Source: Sclerurus mexicanus (Eukaryota; Chordata; Aves; Passeriformes; Furnariidae). Taken from it: a stretch of DNA of 64,000 nucleotides. The position numbers were made by a program, and so were the translations under genes. Shown in pieces: positions 1 to 14,199 of this stretch. Within the stretch, counting starts at the first letter, position 1; each line of letters opens with the position of its first letter. The notes under the pieces are model-generated. The model had not been told where the DNA came from. It worked only from the letters and a program-made list of their open reading frames with translations, and made no database searches. The DNA lies in contig VWZF01003897.1 in NCBI GenBank assembly GCA_013396755.1, positions 1,180,249 through 1,244,248 on the forward strand. The letters are read 5' to 3'.

Positions 1-3000
1 CCATGTGGAATGATATGTAAGGCTTTATCCAAACTGCCCTGCTATAGTGCTGTAACAGCCCTTCCTCCTCGGTGTTGTTTTTTTGGTTTTGTGGGGTTGT
101 TTTCAGTAATGCCAGTTACGAGAGATGAGTGAGTTCTGCCTGGCACGGCACATGCACAAGACACATGTTAAGACACATGGTTATAGAAAAGCCTCTCTGT
201 CAGTTACGACATTAAAAATTTACTAAAATTAATTTTCAGGCTGCATCAATCTTTTATCAGCACCTACATTAATTCAGAATTTCATTATTTCCTAACACAG
301 CAAATAAGTTACACCTTTTGAAATACTTATAAAGTGTAGGAATTACAATCCATTGAAAGTGAAGATGAATTGAATTTCTAAGTCAGTTTGGTCCTTTAAC
401 CCATTTTTTTTTTATGATCCCTTTTAAATGCTAATGCAAAGATTCATCCCAGCTTAAGAGAAGTAAAAAAGGTTTTTATTTCACTGACTTATTGGACCCT
501 TAATTGTGGTTGCTTTTGCAAGGCTGACAGGCCAGCCAGACCTGTGTGCTTGTATATTTATATGTACTGCCTGATATCCAAGATGACAGGTGGATGGGAG
601 AAGAACAGAATGGGATAAGCAACATCTCTGCCATCCACACCTGTTCTGAAAGGCAATTTCTAGACACTTTTCTTGCTGGGTGATGAAAAAGGAACAGTCA
701 GACAACATCACTTCTCCCATCATCATTCCACTGAAGCAAGAAGAGGAAGAGTCATCCTGACACTGTTTGCTGTCAGACTTGCTCCAATATTTGGATGCAG
801 TCACTCCAGGAAGTCTGAAAATGCTTTTTGCCATAAGCTGCCCAAGACAGTGCAGCTCTTCATTAACCAAGCTGCTTCAGGATCTACTTTATTAGCTTAT
901 TTTGGTAAAATTATTGATGCTTTCTCCACAACATCTAGAAACAAATTAGAAGTATTTCTTGTATTTTGTCTTAAATAATATTGTATGTTCTTTTAATCAT
1001 CCTTACTTTACATTGAAGCAACCAGAAACACACAGAGGTGTTAAAGCCAGATTTAATTCTGGGCACCCTTTCTTTTTGATTAGTATGCTGAGTTTATTCA
1101 TCCTCTATTTTATTTTGCTTTGTTTCAGTTGTTTCAATGTACTATAGCGGGTCACGGCAAGCAACAGAGAAGTGATTGCAAGGTGGGAAGGTGGGAGAGT
1201 AGCAGTTCTATGGTAAGAGAACAATATTAGCATTTTGAGTCCTTCATTTGGAATTCAACAGAGCCTTTTTCTGACTAAATCTGGGATTAGAAGTAAATCA
1301 TAAATACTAAGATGTTTGCACAAGAAGAACTTAGCAAAATGATGTGATTAGACAGTGGAGGGAGTAGTGTAAACTCCACAGGCTGCGTGTCAATAGATAA
1401 CTTACATGGGTCAGGATCTGCATTTCAAAGATTGTTCAAAACTGTTTATTCACACATTTATTTATTTATTTGTTTATTTCAATGCAGCTTTTTCGTGCTT
1501 TTTATAAGTAATATTAGGTCTAAAAATGGAAAAGCTGGTTTTTGCTGGGATACCGCTGGCATTTTTTTAAAAAAAAGTAGAATTAAACTGCAGTTTGCCA
1601 AATAAATTGTATCTGAGAGGCAAAGAATCCCGTGTCTGCAACCTGAGATACACAACAGCTTGAAGCAGGGTTCAGACGGGGGTCATATTGAGGTAAGGAG
1701 GACAATCAGAGCCAGGAGAGCCAGAAAGGCTTGGGGGTGTGGGGAAAAAAAAGAGATTGGGGAGTAAACTAGTACTGCTGCTTGGTAAAGGTGCCCAGTG
1801 CATTTATTTGTTTATTTTAGTAAAGTCTCTGCTTCCACGAAATGAAGAAATGTCGATTGTTCTGTTTGGTCAAGGGTGATGCTCAGAGTAGGTGGGATGA
1901 TAGAGAAGCTGCTGTGCTCAGCATTGGCAGCAGGAATCCAGCCAGGCATTTGGGAGTGTTTAAATGTGCCCTGGTAGGGCTGCATCTACCGTGGTAAGCA
2001 TGACCTAACTCCAGTTCTGTCACAGGGCTTGACCCAGTCAGGTTTGCACACACTGGCACCATTGGGCTGGTGAGGGTACAGGGAAACTGAGCAGAGAAGC
2101 AGCACAAAGTGTAGAAGTCATGAGCATTGCTGCTGTGCATTAACCCTGATTTCCCTTAAAGTCGGCATGTCAGATCGGGCATATGTTTAAATCGCTAAAT
2201 TATTTCTCAATGCCCTGAACAGCAGAGCTGAAAGAGATCAGAATGAGCCCCGTAAAGCTCCCAAGTGCACTTCAGGCCTTGATTCTATGAACCTCATGCT
2301 GGCAGCTGTCCACACCTCCACAATCCTTGTGGCAGGATGAAGAAATCTTTCAGGTGGTTTCTCCAGCACCAGTCGTCTTCCCAGCTGTGGTGCAGGTCTG
2401 CCTGAAGTGTCTCATGTGTGCACATACAGATAATGCCCAAGGAAATAAACCTCATTATCAGTGCCTTTGGGTGCTGTGTTCACCCCGGTGCTGATAATGT
2501 TGGCTGGAATATGGGAAAAGTCACCTCTTTCCATGTGCCAAACTCTACCACCCTCTCTTCCCACCAGAACCACACAAAGCCCATCCATGTTTGGTTGTTT
2601 CGTTTTGCTTTGTTTTTTTTTCTCCTGGTCGCTAAAATTTTAGATTCAGGGCAATGTCATGAACAGATGGAATAAGCTGTAGCTTCTGTCTTAATGGTTG
2701 GGAACTGTCCATCTCTTCTGCTCTTGATGGGTCTTGAAAGTAAACAAAATTCCAGCTGGCACTTAGGTGGTCTTTTCTGGAGAATGTGTGGCACAAAGAA
2801 TGCAGCTTTTAAAAGCAGATCACTAAACTGCAAGTGAGACAGGAAGAATGATGAGGGTGCATGTATAGATAGCTGTAGAGAATCCTGATTTTTGAGTGCT
2901 CTGGAGCTGCTCTCCTGGGAGACAGCTTGCTGAAATCCTGTACTTTTCAGATGGCCATTTCCCTGGTTACAGCAAAATGGAATTAGTGTTTCAGGAGCTC

Positions 3001-6000
3001 AGAGTAAATTCAAAGGTGAAGTCTTAGATTATACTGAAAGCAGTTCTGAAACAAGAAGCTTCAATGCCAAGAGCTTGGCCTGAAGTGGAGGAGTTTTGGT
3101 GGTGTTGGGAACGGGGAAGCAGGGCAGGCATTTGAGATTGTTTTGTTGGTTTTTGTTTCTTTCTCCCAGGAGTTTACCAAACAGGGCTCTTCCCTTGTGG
3201 CTGGAGGCTACAGGCTAGTGGTTTGAATGAAATTACTTGTGCTCATAATTGGAGATTGTTTTGTTACACAGTTAGTCACGGTCTGTTAGCTTGTTTGGCT
3301 TTAGAGTGGCAAAGTGGTTTTTTGGTGTTATTTTTCCTCCTTTGATTCATCCTTTTCATGCGAACGCCAATCTGCAAAACATCAGAATCACTCAACGCAG
3401 GCTGTCATTAACTCAGCGGATAGGAAGTTGTGTTTCTGGGACAGAAGCATCTGCATTCTCTGCTGCTCCTTGTCTGGTGGCCGGGCACAGCGTGGGCACC
3501 CATTAGTGTGGCACCGACCCATCTCCCAGCACTGCAGCCTCAGGACTCGCTGGAGCTTGGCTTTGGGCTCCTCCTGACAACGGGTGGCAAAACAGGGCAA
3601 CTCCTTCACAGGAGTTTTAATGATATCACTGCAGTGGGGAAAAGCAGTTTTCAACAGTCAGTGGGGGTGTTTATTTAAAATATCCCAAACTGTCACTTAT
3701 TCAGCCACATAGCAGGGTTGTTGAGGATGAATTGACAGAGCTGTGAATCAAGATTTCCTGCCCACATGCTTTCTTCTCTTGTCAGCCTTGTCAAATTTCT
3801 CTTGCTAAAATCAAGGAACATTCAGTTCCTTTAAAGAAGTGAGCCATTCTCTGTGAGCACAGTTCTTTTTTTCTCTTTCTGCCTCATAAATATTTAAAAA
3901 GCATTAATCTTGTTTGGTACCTGACTGATAAGCACTGGGCAAAAAAAATCTGTCAATGCAATTTCATTACTGAACTTAGATCAGAGCTTTTTGAATGTTG
4001 CTACAGTTACTGGGGAGAATTTTAAAATATACTCCAATTACTTTGGAGCAGATTCACCATTTCCACTCTTTAGTAGCACCATTAGTAATTCATACATTAG
4101 ACAGAGTAGATGCAATTAAAATTTGCACTTCTTTTTTGATATATTCCAATAGCAGTTGTTTATGTCGCAGAGTGATGCACAAAATACGACTCCAAGACAC
4201 CATGTCACGGTTTTGGATGTCATACTCTTGGGGCAATGGAGAACAGATTCTGCCAGCTTTACTTAATCCTGTAAATGGGATGCTTAACATGAATGTAATT
4301 ACAAAAGAGATCGGTATGTAGTCCATGCGATAATTTGCCATTTCTGTGTTTGCTCCCATCATTGTGAAGGATTGTTTCTTTCTTTATTTTTTCCCCCAAA
4401 GAGATGTTAATTTTTGAGTGTGACTAGTACATAATCAGACAATTGCAGGAGGAAACTGGAACTTATTCAGTAGCACAGTTTATTTGGCCCTCTAGGAATT
4501 AGGAAGTCAGGGCTCTTCAGGGATTGTCTTAAACTTTTAACAGCAGACAGTGGGTGCAGCTGATGATGTGACTTCTTTAATCACTGAACTATAGATACAT
4601 AGGAAGAATAAGTAGGGAGTGGTCAATCAGGAAAAGTTTATATAAATATTTGAAGTTGTATTGGAAGAATCAGATAGAAGTTGATGACCAGAATGGAAAA
4701 AAGATTATGAGCACAGTGGAGGGGCAGTTGGAAAGAGATGCTCCTTCTAGGGAATGTTTGTGGAGTCCATTCAAAGGCAGAAAACAGTTTTGGAGCTGCT
4801 GCTGAAAGTTTGCACACGTTTATGAATCCTCGGAGACTTAGCACAGATTTTCTTTGGGGAGGCTATGGCATTAAATCAGTTATGTCAGCCTGTGCTATCC
4901 AGAAGGCAGGGGAATGGCACCAGGCTGAAATTGCCTTTAGCCATGTGTTTTCCTCTATCAATAAGACAGCTTGCAGCTTCTAATCTTAAGAATTAGGAGT
5001 TTATCAGTCTTCACAGGCTTTAAGTCTGCATATGTAAATGTATGAATATTGAAAAAAATTAATGAATTGCACTGAAGTGTTTCATTGTTCGTTTATCAGA
5101 ATCTACCATTTCTCTTGGAAAAATACTATATTAAAACTGAAATACAGGAGCTCCCCATTCTAAGTAGTCTGACAAATTACACAACACCATGCTAGACTGA
5201 CATTCCCAGTCTGTTGCATTTGCTTTAATACTTTTAAACTTTGTTATGATAAGTTTGGCTGGAAAAACTGGAACTACAGATGTGCATCTCTGCAACTCAA
5301 ATCTTATGGCTTCCTTCCAGCATGGCCTGCTTTTGTATTTTTGCCATCTTCTGGCAACAGCGACAGCTTCCCAAGGGCAGGTTGCTAGATAAGTCTGAAT
5401 TAAAATATAAATGTGAGCTTCCAAAAAAAAGCATGTGTTGGAGTTTTGGCATTGAACACTGCACATATCAGAGCCACATTTATGATCCCTGCCTGCCTTC
5501 ATGTCACTTCTACTCCTTTGGCTACGGGCCCTGCAAAGTAATTGCTGATAAGGAGTGCTACTCAGGACAGACACAAATGGCGATGATTATGGCTGTGCTG
5601 CACCTGAGATCATGCAATAACCCGTGTCTTACAAGGGCTAATTGTATAATGAGGCTGCGATAGGGATGAAATGCAGCACTCGCAAAGCCCCAGCTGAAGA
5701 GAGGAACTTTGAGGGGCACGTTTTGATAGAAATGGTTCTCTTGAATACGGTTTCAGCATTCAAAGTTGCAGCAAAGTGGAAATGCAGGATGCTTTCTCAA
5801 TGCCTGTTGTGCCACTAAGTATTTTTTTTTCCCAGCGTTTCCTCCTGCCTACTCTCCTAAATGCTCTATTCATCTATTTTTAGATTTCCTTTTGCATATT
5901 TACAGTAATTGGCCCAAAGAGGACACATCTTCTGTGACAAAACCCAAACAAAATACCTCTAATTCTCAATGAAAGATCTGGTTTCCTCACACGTAAGGAT

Positions 6001-9000
6001 TATGCTGAACAACACATACAACAGCCAAGAATTTGGTAAAATGTTTTTTTAACTCTCTAAAATAGCTTTTAAACTGATGACTGCTAAACCCTATGGAGTA
6101 GGAAAAAAAATGCATAATATCCACCTTTGGTCCTTTTCCCCTAGGCTTCACCTTCAGTTTGTTGTCAGAGAGGAGGTATTGGGCTGTATCTGTCTGTTTT
6201 CAGTCTGAACCATAACAGACATTCTTTTTAGTTTATCCTGGAGCTGTACAGGTCTTTCAAACAAACACAATTTCCATTTTACATAGTAGAAACAGCATTT
6301 AATGCCACCAACTTCAGTAAAAACAGGCTTGCTAACATCTCCCAGAGAAACATAATGGAAAATACCTTATATTGTTAGATAACATTAATGGGTTGTAGAG
6401 TCTGGACTTGGCAGAGTATTTTGAAAACCTGATGATGGCCCTTTGGTTTATATTTTTTGAAGTGTAGACTCAGTTTAGCTCTAGTTCACTCACAAGACTT
6501 AATTAGGGACAACAGGTAAAATGACTGCATATGTACATGGTCACAGCTAATACATAACATGCAGTGCCAGTGACTCCTTATGTTCTTTAGGGTTAATCCA
6601 TTCTAAAACTCTAATTTCCTCTGTAAAAGCTCTACTGCACTTAAATGTTATGAATGTCCTGCAGAAGAGATTTTAATTCCTTTTCCTGATCCTTCGTTTC
6701 CTCTGGAGCCTGTGCCCACTGCTGAATCCTTTTTAGGCGTATGTGTTATATTTAAGTGAACTCTGGGCTTGGGAGTTTTCTGGGAGCTTCCCCTTACACA
6801 GGACCAGTCACTGGATTCCCAGCAGATTCCCAGTGACTTCCCAATAGGAGAATGGCAGGAATGCTCCTCCATTCTGACCCCATCGTGTGAGTTTCCAGAG
6901 ACTGCCATGGGTAAGGTCCTGGTGCTTCCTCTCCACGTTTCTGCTTATCATTAAGTGGCAGAGCAATATGAGCGCCTCAAGGTTTGGGTTTTTCTTGCCT
7001 ATGAAATAGTTACTGTACAATCATTGCTTTTAGTCACAAGGCTAGACTAATTTTTTATTGTCCATTAAGGTTTTGAAGCTCTTTAGTTTTACTGCCTCTA
7101 TGGCAAAAAATTGAGTAAAAGCTTTCATATAAATGCTTCATATTTGCCTAGGGAGAACTGTTCTGAAAACAAGGGTAGCATTTCAGAACTGCAGGCATCT
7201 GATGTTCTACAGATAGCAGTGAATAACAAATTTAATCCAATAATATGCAGTTCCTTAAAAAGAGAAGATGTAATAGATCTTACTTGCTGAATTAATTGAT
7301 TTTACATGTAAATGTAATCCTTTTCTAAAGACAGATTTGTTCCCAAGAATACAATTTGAAGTAATGAGGTTGCCTAAATCTAATGGTGCTTCTACCTCAT
7401 GTTTGAAAGCTTCAAAGATGAAAGAGAAATTCGTAATCATTTTGCAATCAAGTTTAAATAATTCATTTGCTTGCTTACTATTCGAAGCATACTAATAAAG
7501 TGAAATATCTTTCACAGTGAAGATTTCACAGTCAAAAATATTAAATGTGGCTAGGAAATATAACTTATTGAGCTAATTTTTGATTATCCCATTCAGAGGT
7601 TATTGTTGGTGTTGCAGATGCTGTATTGCTGTAAAATGGTCCAAAGTGTGCAGTGCTTTCCTATGCAGTGCAAACAGATATAAGGTGTAAGATCTTTGAT
7701 GTGAAGAGGAAATACAGGTGAAGAACTATGGGCCACGTGCATCTTAAAGCTTGTAGACAATATAATCTTGTCTGTCCAAAGGGATTGCACATTGCATGTC
7801 ATATTGGGATCAGTGACAAATCTTGCATGGTCTGCAGGAGTGGCAAGATTATCCTCCATAAAACTAGGTTTTTTAATTAAGAGGGACTCTTGCCCTGGAA
7901 AATAATGCAATAAATATCCTCAATTCAAGCAAGAATTCCACTCTGGTTAATGCTTTTTTAATTTTTTTTATAAAGAAATGTGGGCTTTTGTAGTATTAGG
8001 AGGTCAAGCCTCTCTCCTGAGAGAGGCAGCTAAAGGGCTAGCACACTGCAGATGTAGCTGCTCCAGGGAGTGATATGCCAAAAAATCCAACAAACATAGG
8101 TGCTAGGATCAGACTTTCATGGAGGGGAGACATAAGAAAAACATATATTGTATATCATCACAGATTCCATTTTATACACTTGAATATGAAATTTTCTCTC
8201 ATTTTGATGGAAGTTGTGACACATCACAGTTGAATTATTTTAGTCAGAGCATGGGTGAAAGTGTTGATACCATTTAATAACTTCCTAGCCTTGAGGAAAA
8301 CACAGTGGGAGTGTGATAATGAAAATGTTAAGTCTGATTTGTTCAGAAGTGACACTGTGATTGGCAAGATGAATGACTGGTTGCTTTGTTAGATGAGGGT
8401 TTTCTTATGAAAAGCTGCTTAAGATGGCAAGTTGGTGTCTGTCATGTACAAGGACACGTTCATATTTGAGATGCTGTTTATCATTACATTAGCAGACAAT
8501 GCTGATGCTGAGCAGGAGTTTATTAGACAAAAGCAGAGAACAGGAGGAGTTGATTTTCTGCAGCAAGATACAGGCACTGCCATTGTTTCTGATCCTCGGG
8601 GTGAAGTAAGTGAGAGAATTTTGTAGCAGAAGGAACAGACAAGATTTCAAAGAGGGATCAGGATGTAGGGATGCATCATTGAAATCTGAAGCTACCTTGG
8701 AGTCCCTGATACTTTTTACTCCCTAAAGCTAAAGGTGGCTGGGATCATCTTTTGAATGGATGGGTCTGCTTGTGAATATGTGCATTTGTAAATCTCCTGG
8801 ATTAGGAGCTCCACTGAAAACAAATAGTTGTTGCAAATCCTTAGTTGTTTCCTCAGGAAACTAAGGAGGCCCTGTATTACCACTGCATCCTGACTGCAAT
8901 CAGTTTGATCCAGTGCTAATTATAGTATATATGGACAACTACATTTTATTATTTGAGGCATGGCAGTGACACTTGATTGAAAACATTGGTAACAAAACTG

Positions 9001-12000
9001 TGCTCCAATGGCCTTAATGCCTTCCAGAGCATGGCACTGGCACTGTAAGCCTGTTCCCAGCTGGAACACTGCAGGGTGCAGTGCAGGAAGGCTGTCATTG
9101 TCCCCACTGTGTTGATAGGGGCTGCCTCTAAGCACACCCATTATTCACAGCTGAAGTCACAGACTTTTTAGGGGTTTAAATGACTATTACTCTCTAGGCG
9201 ATACGGGTTCTAAATTCAGAATGTGAAAATGTGGCAGAAATATTTCATGCCCTTAATGAGTATGACCAGAGGAAATCTGTAGCTTTATCACCAGTCTTAG
9301 TTTTCTTGAAATTTTGGAGTAAATGACTGCATTTCAGAGTATTTTTAGAAACCTTCCTAATACAATTTTTATAGCTATTAATGGTTTCTGTTCTTTAATT
9401 GGAGGTGTGAGCAGCTGCAGTTCCACAGCACGAACATTTTTCTCATTAGAACATTAAGCGAGTGTTCTGCACTGCTGAGGTTTAGACACAACGGTGGCAC
9501 AGAAACTTTTGTGAGTGAGCTGGGGCTGGGCAGTGCCACACTCGCTGAGCCCTGCTGTGCTGGTGCCCGGGCACTGATGTGACTGAGTTGTGCTGATGTC
9601 TCAGTCACCCTGGCTGAAAGCAGCTTTTAGTTTATGGTAGTCACTAACAGCTGTTTCCTCTACAATTTTCTAGGCTTGGGTTAGGTTGGTGTATTTGATT
9701 TTAATTATATTTTACCATTCCAAGTGCTGTACAATGTGTAAGAGCGTGTCTGAAGACTAAATTATGCCATTCGGTTTCGTGCCAACCATGCCATAGTTTC
9801 TGTTCAGTAGGAGTTCAAGTTGTCCCATTTATAGGAAGAAGCTCACTTGCAAAGTAACACAGAATCAGGGTATTTAAGTTGGATCTGAGGGATTAGTTCA
9901 AGTGTTTTCACCCAGTAAGTTCACAACAAGAAGCCATTAGAGGCTGTTTGAGAAGAAAACAAAAGTGGAAAGCAAAATCAGACAAATTGTCTGAATTTCT
10001 GAAGCAGTAACTCTTGAGAACCTCTTTTGATCACACCTACCTGAAAGGATTTGGTGAGATGTGACATGACTACTCATTATTTAAAGAACGTACCTTTACA
10101 TCCATAAATAAAAACTGCAGCGCAAAAGAAGCATTGGTGAAGGAAAACATTTAATGCAAAGGAGGAAGAACACTTTGTAAATGATGGGGTTTAACTTTTT
10201 TTTCAAGATAAAGCACGTGCACACTTTCACTGAGTTCGAGTTTGTGTTGTGTAGCACGCATGGCAGAATAAATGACTGCATTTCTGAAATTAAACATGCA
10301 TGCCTAGTAATTGGCAAGCAAGCTGAGTTAGAACTCATCCCTCTGGTGACCAGGAAAAACACACTCAGAAAAAAAAATTGATTAAGCTCAATTCTAGCTG
10401 AATAGAAAGTTCTTCAGCTTGGCAAAGTTTCATGAGGGAAATGAAACGCAGGCACCACACCTGGGGAATCCTGCTTTGCACGAGCTGCTCACGCTTCTGA
10501 GCTCCTGCTGCTCTCGTTTCACTGCAGGCACACGGGTCTCTGCTGCAGACACCTCTGCGCTGTGCTTTGGATATGGCCTTTGCCTTCTCTCCACACCTCC
10601 GGGTTTAGTTGGGAGAGGGGAAGGAAAGCTAGCTAATGCATTTTAAGCATCACATCGTCAGTTTTCGGCACATTAAGAGCTGTGACATTCTGTTTGAAAG
10701 TTAAAGGTAGTCCAAAAGGCACTGTTCAACTTCATGACAACTGAAGCTGTCATTTATCATTTAATAAAAGTATTGTTGAGACATTACTGTAGAGAAGAAT
10801 GGTAAAAAACAGCTTTTGGTATGAATGCATTTAAATGATGTTGAAGAAAGTTTTTATCTATTAAGCCATTGTTGTGCTCACTGATGAAAATAATGAATGT
10901 ATTAACAGGATAAAAAAAGGTAATATCATTCTTTGAAGGTTATTCAACACATAATTATAGCTAGAGAATTAAAGGATGAATAAAAGTGGGGGGTTGAAAA
11001 ACTAATCAATAAAGCATCTTTTTTATATCTAAACATTTACACTAATACTTGAGGTTTTTTCCTCTGCTATTAAGAATGAATAAAAGCAATTCCACTTGTC
11101 TATTGCACTTTAAAAGTTAAAATCTTTGGAAATAATTTGTTCATAAGGTAGGTTCCCTTGGTAATCTACTTTTCACTCCTTTTTACAGTCACAATTACTG
11201 GCAAAATTAAAAAAGTTGGACGTGAAATAAAAACCCACAATTTTTGTATAAAGGGGTTTTGATTTGGGTTATTCCTGTTCTTCCACAATAGGATGCAGTC
11301 CATTATTCCCTTTTTGCGTAATTTTGTGTTTCAGAAGAGTCAGATTTCAGTCCATTTAAATCAGGCCAGTGTGGCTGTAACTGATAGTGAGCCCTGTTTG
11401 TGGCAGCCATTCACTGGTCTCGTTTGTGGGAATGAATAAACATGTGAGAACTTCTTTTACACTTCTTTTTCCCCCAGCCTGTGGCTTCCTCCCGTTGTAG
11501 GAGATGCTCCCTCCCATTGCTCCTGGACATGAGAGGGGGTTGGTGTTACCTGCTGCTTCTTCTCCACACTATCCCCTTTTCTTTTAATCACAAGTCATTA
11601 TTATACATAGCAAGAAATGGGACAAGAAAGTCTTCTGGCTTATTTACTTCAACACAGTTAGCTGCTGAAAAGTGATGTGCTTATTGTGTAGTTCCTTGGG
11701 GTGGGAAATCCATTTTAACCAAGATTTCCAGTATCTGCTTTGTTAAGCAACTCTCGACTGATACCTCTTTAGTGACATTACATTGCTGCTGTCACCTGCT
11801 GGCTGAGGTGTTAGAATTTCCAAGGGTTTATTGTGTACGACTTAGAACTGTGCTGAGCTGTGCACTGTGTTGTCCTGTGTCATCCTTCATTCTGGGACAT
11901 TTTGCAGAATGTGTTTGAGGCTGGAGAGGAAATCTCATAGCAGGACCCTGTCAGAGGCGGCACTGATTTATAAACTGGCACAAGGAACGCAAAAGTCTCC

Positions 12001-14199
12001 TTTAACAGCTGAGTTTGGTTTACCAAATGGGAAAAAAAAAGTGCTCACGTGATTGATTTGTAAGGGGAAATATCTATGGGAAAGCAAAGAGTAATAACAT
12101 GAGTAGCCCTTGCTGCACGTACCTGCTTCTGTGTTGTTCAGACTACTAGAAAAAACAATACTGATTAAGAGTGAGGGTCTGGTTTTAATACCATTGCTCC
12201 ATGTCAAGAGGTTTTTAAAATGTGCATGATGGTGTTCTTTTTGAGATGAATTGTATCACCATGCTGGTCACTCTCCCTTCAGCCTGCCTTGGAGACCAGA
12301 AAATGCATATGGTGCCAATCCACATCTCACTTTCCAGGCAAAGATTAATTTTCCCCCAATATTTTCCTTTGGCATATTAATCCCTCTTGCCCCCCTTTAC
12401 TTTAGGAAATGGGCAGCTGCTTTTGCACATGTGTGCATTGTTGAAAACACTAGTGCTGTGCTTGGTGCTCGTGATGTTTTAGCTGGATCTTTCCCTCTCA
12501 CAGTTAGAGGGAGGTGGCAGTGGTGACATTGCAGGTGAGGTCAGGAGAATGAGGAATATATTACATTGTAGGAACTGATTGAGAGCCTCTGCTAAGGTGC
12601 TGAACTCCCTCTTCCACTTGAAGGCTACACGGGCTCAGCATGTTTCAGGACAGCAATCTGTAAGACTCCCTCATTTTATAAAGAAAAAGGATTCTAAGGA
12701 AGTTGGAAAATCTATTTTCTTTGTCTTCGATAGAATTAGATACACCGAAAAAATGTTTGCCATTAAATTAGTTTATGTACTGTGGTCTAGTGCTTTTGTG
12801 GAGCTGCATTTAAATAGAAAATACCGACAAAGGCTGGATTAATTTCTTGTTACTTTTGGAAAGGTGTTTTTATTATTATTGTCCTGGATAATTAATTGTT
12901 TTTGTTTTGCTGTACCAGTTCTTAAGAAATAACATTTTAGAAATCAGGTAGTTAAATGATTTGAACTAATATTACAGACTGTTTTGATGTGTATAGGGCG
13001 TCATTTTAATGTAAATTTCTTAAACCCTTTTATCTGCTAGAGTAACAAAAGCTTGCCACACCTGAGAAGGAAAACTGCTAGTTTTCACCTATGATTTTTG
13101 TTTGCTGCTCTCAGCTGTGCATTAGTATTCAGAGTCAGTATTAGCCATGAAGCATTTAAAGATATTTCAAACAATCAAACCCATCATTTTACTGAAAAAA
13201 GATACTGAAGCATAACGTTAGCATTGTGAAATAAGATGCATAATTGCTGTCATCGTTGCCTGCTTCAGAATTTCAAAAGAACATGCCTTTGGTAATGGAA
13301 CACAAGCTCTCAGAATTCTTGGAAACTGAAAGGCTCAATTTTGTTTCTCCCAAAAGACTGTGAAGGACAAATGTCCGGTGCTTTGAGCTAGAAGAAACAT
13401 GTGGTCGGTAACATGACCTAAAAATTGTAGAAAAGTGGAGAGGTCTTTTCTCCTGCTTTGGTAAAGCTAGATAACTCCCTGAGAAAGCTTACGTGTTTGC
13501 ATTCATAGGTTTTGCTTGCATCTCTTGAATCGCTTGGGAACATACAGAAACTGGCTTTGTGAGTGAAGGATGGAGCTCTACTGTCACAGAGTCAGCTGGA
13601 GGGTAAACTCTGCAGTATTTTGGGAGCATGACACCATCCGGTACATAAACCTGACTGAAAGAGGAATGTGGATTCCCAAGACAGGAAAGTATGGAAAGAA
13701 AATGCATAGGAAGATTTCAGGAGCTACTATTTAGTTGAAGCTGGTGATTGCAAAGATGTGTGTTGCCCAGCACAACTCTGACCTGAAGGCAGACTGTGAT
13801 TCAGAAAGAAGTTAACTGGAACTGGTGAGCCTGTCCTCGAACAACTGTTCTTTCAAATGGAGAAAGAAATCTTCGTTAATGCCTTTGGAACCAGTACATA
13901 TGCACCACAGGAACAAAATAAGCTATCGCTGTAAATAAATAATATTTTTGCCCATATTTCATTAGTAGTGGTGATAAACCAGGCTTTTAGGGTTTTTCAG
14001 AAAAATGGGATAAAATGCATCTCCTTGTTTCTCTTTACTAGTATGCTTATTAGATTATTTCTGCGCACATTTTCTAGAGCTCTTTGGGTGACTTGGATAT
14101 TTCTGTACATCTGAATATTATAAGCAAATTATGTAGAGGATCTATGCAATGCAAAAGCCTGTGACATCCCTTCAGTATTCCTTGATATTCCCAGGTGTT
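1..14199. other. Non-coding, mostly single-copy-looking AT-rich DNA
   Basis: No exon, RNA gene or intact mobile element is recognisable here. Reading frames reach about 150 codons at most, overlap on both strands and show no known domain. A TTTA microsatellite at about 1456-1479 is annotated separately. A segment at about 3355-3600 has more CpG dinucleotides than its surroundings and frames open on both strands, but nothing identifies it as a gene. A stretch at about 9855-9960 faintly resembles a reversed CR1 tail but is too diverged to annotate. The region is consistent with intergenic or intronic vertebrate DNA. Confidence 0.7.
1456..1479. repeat. TTTA microsatellite
   Basis: Several consecutive TTTA units, the last interrupted by a G, form a short simple repeat. 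It is read directly from the sequence. Such tracts are common in vertebrate non-coding DNA, and no function is implied. Confidence 0.8.

Noticed and set aside
2230..2290. Possible CR1 end at GATTCTATGAACC
   Set aside because: A single ATTCTATG-like octamer without the preceding tail segments is not sufficient.
3995..4362. Overlapping frames of 108 (plus) and 90 (minus) codons, considered as a possible conserved exon
   Set aside because: Neither product resembles a known protein, and opposite-strand overlap argues for chance.
5131..5663. Overlapping frames of 147 codons (minus) and 127 codons (plus)
   Set aside because: They overlap on opposite strands, match nothing I recognise and have no supporting splice or start context.
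9855..9960. Possible reversed CR1 tail starting CACAGAATCAGGGTATTT
   Set aside because: Only the first bases resemble the tail. The continuation does not follow the CR1 order well enough.
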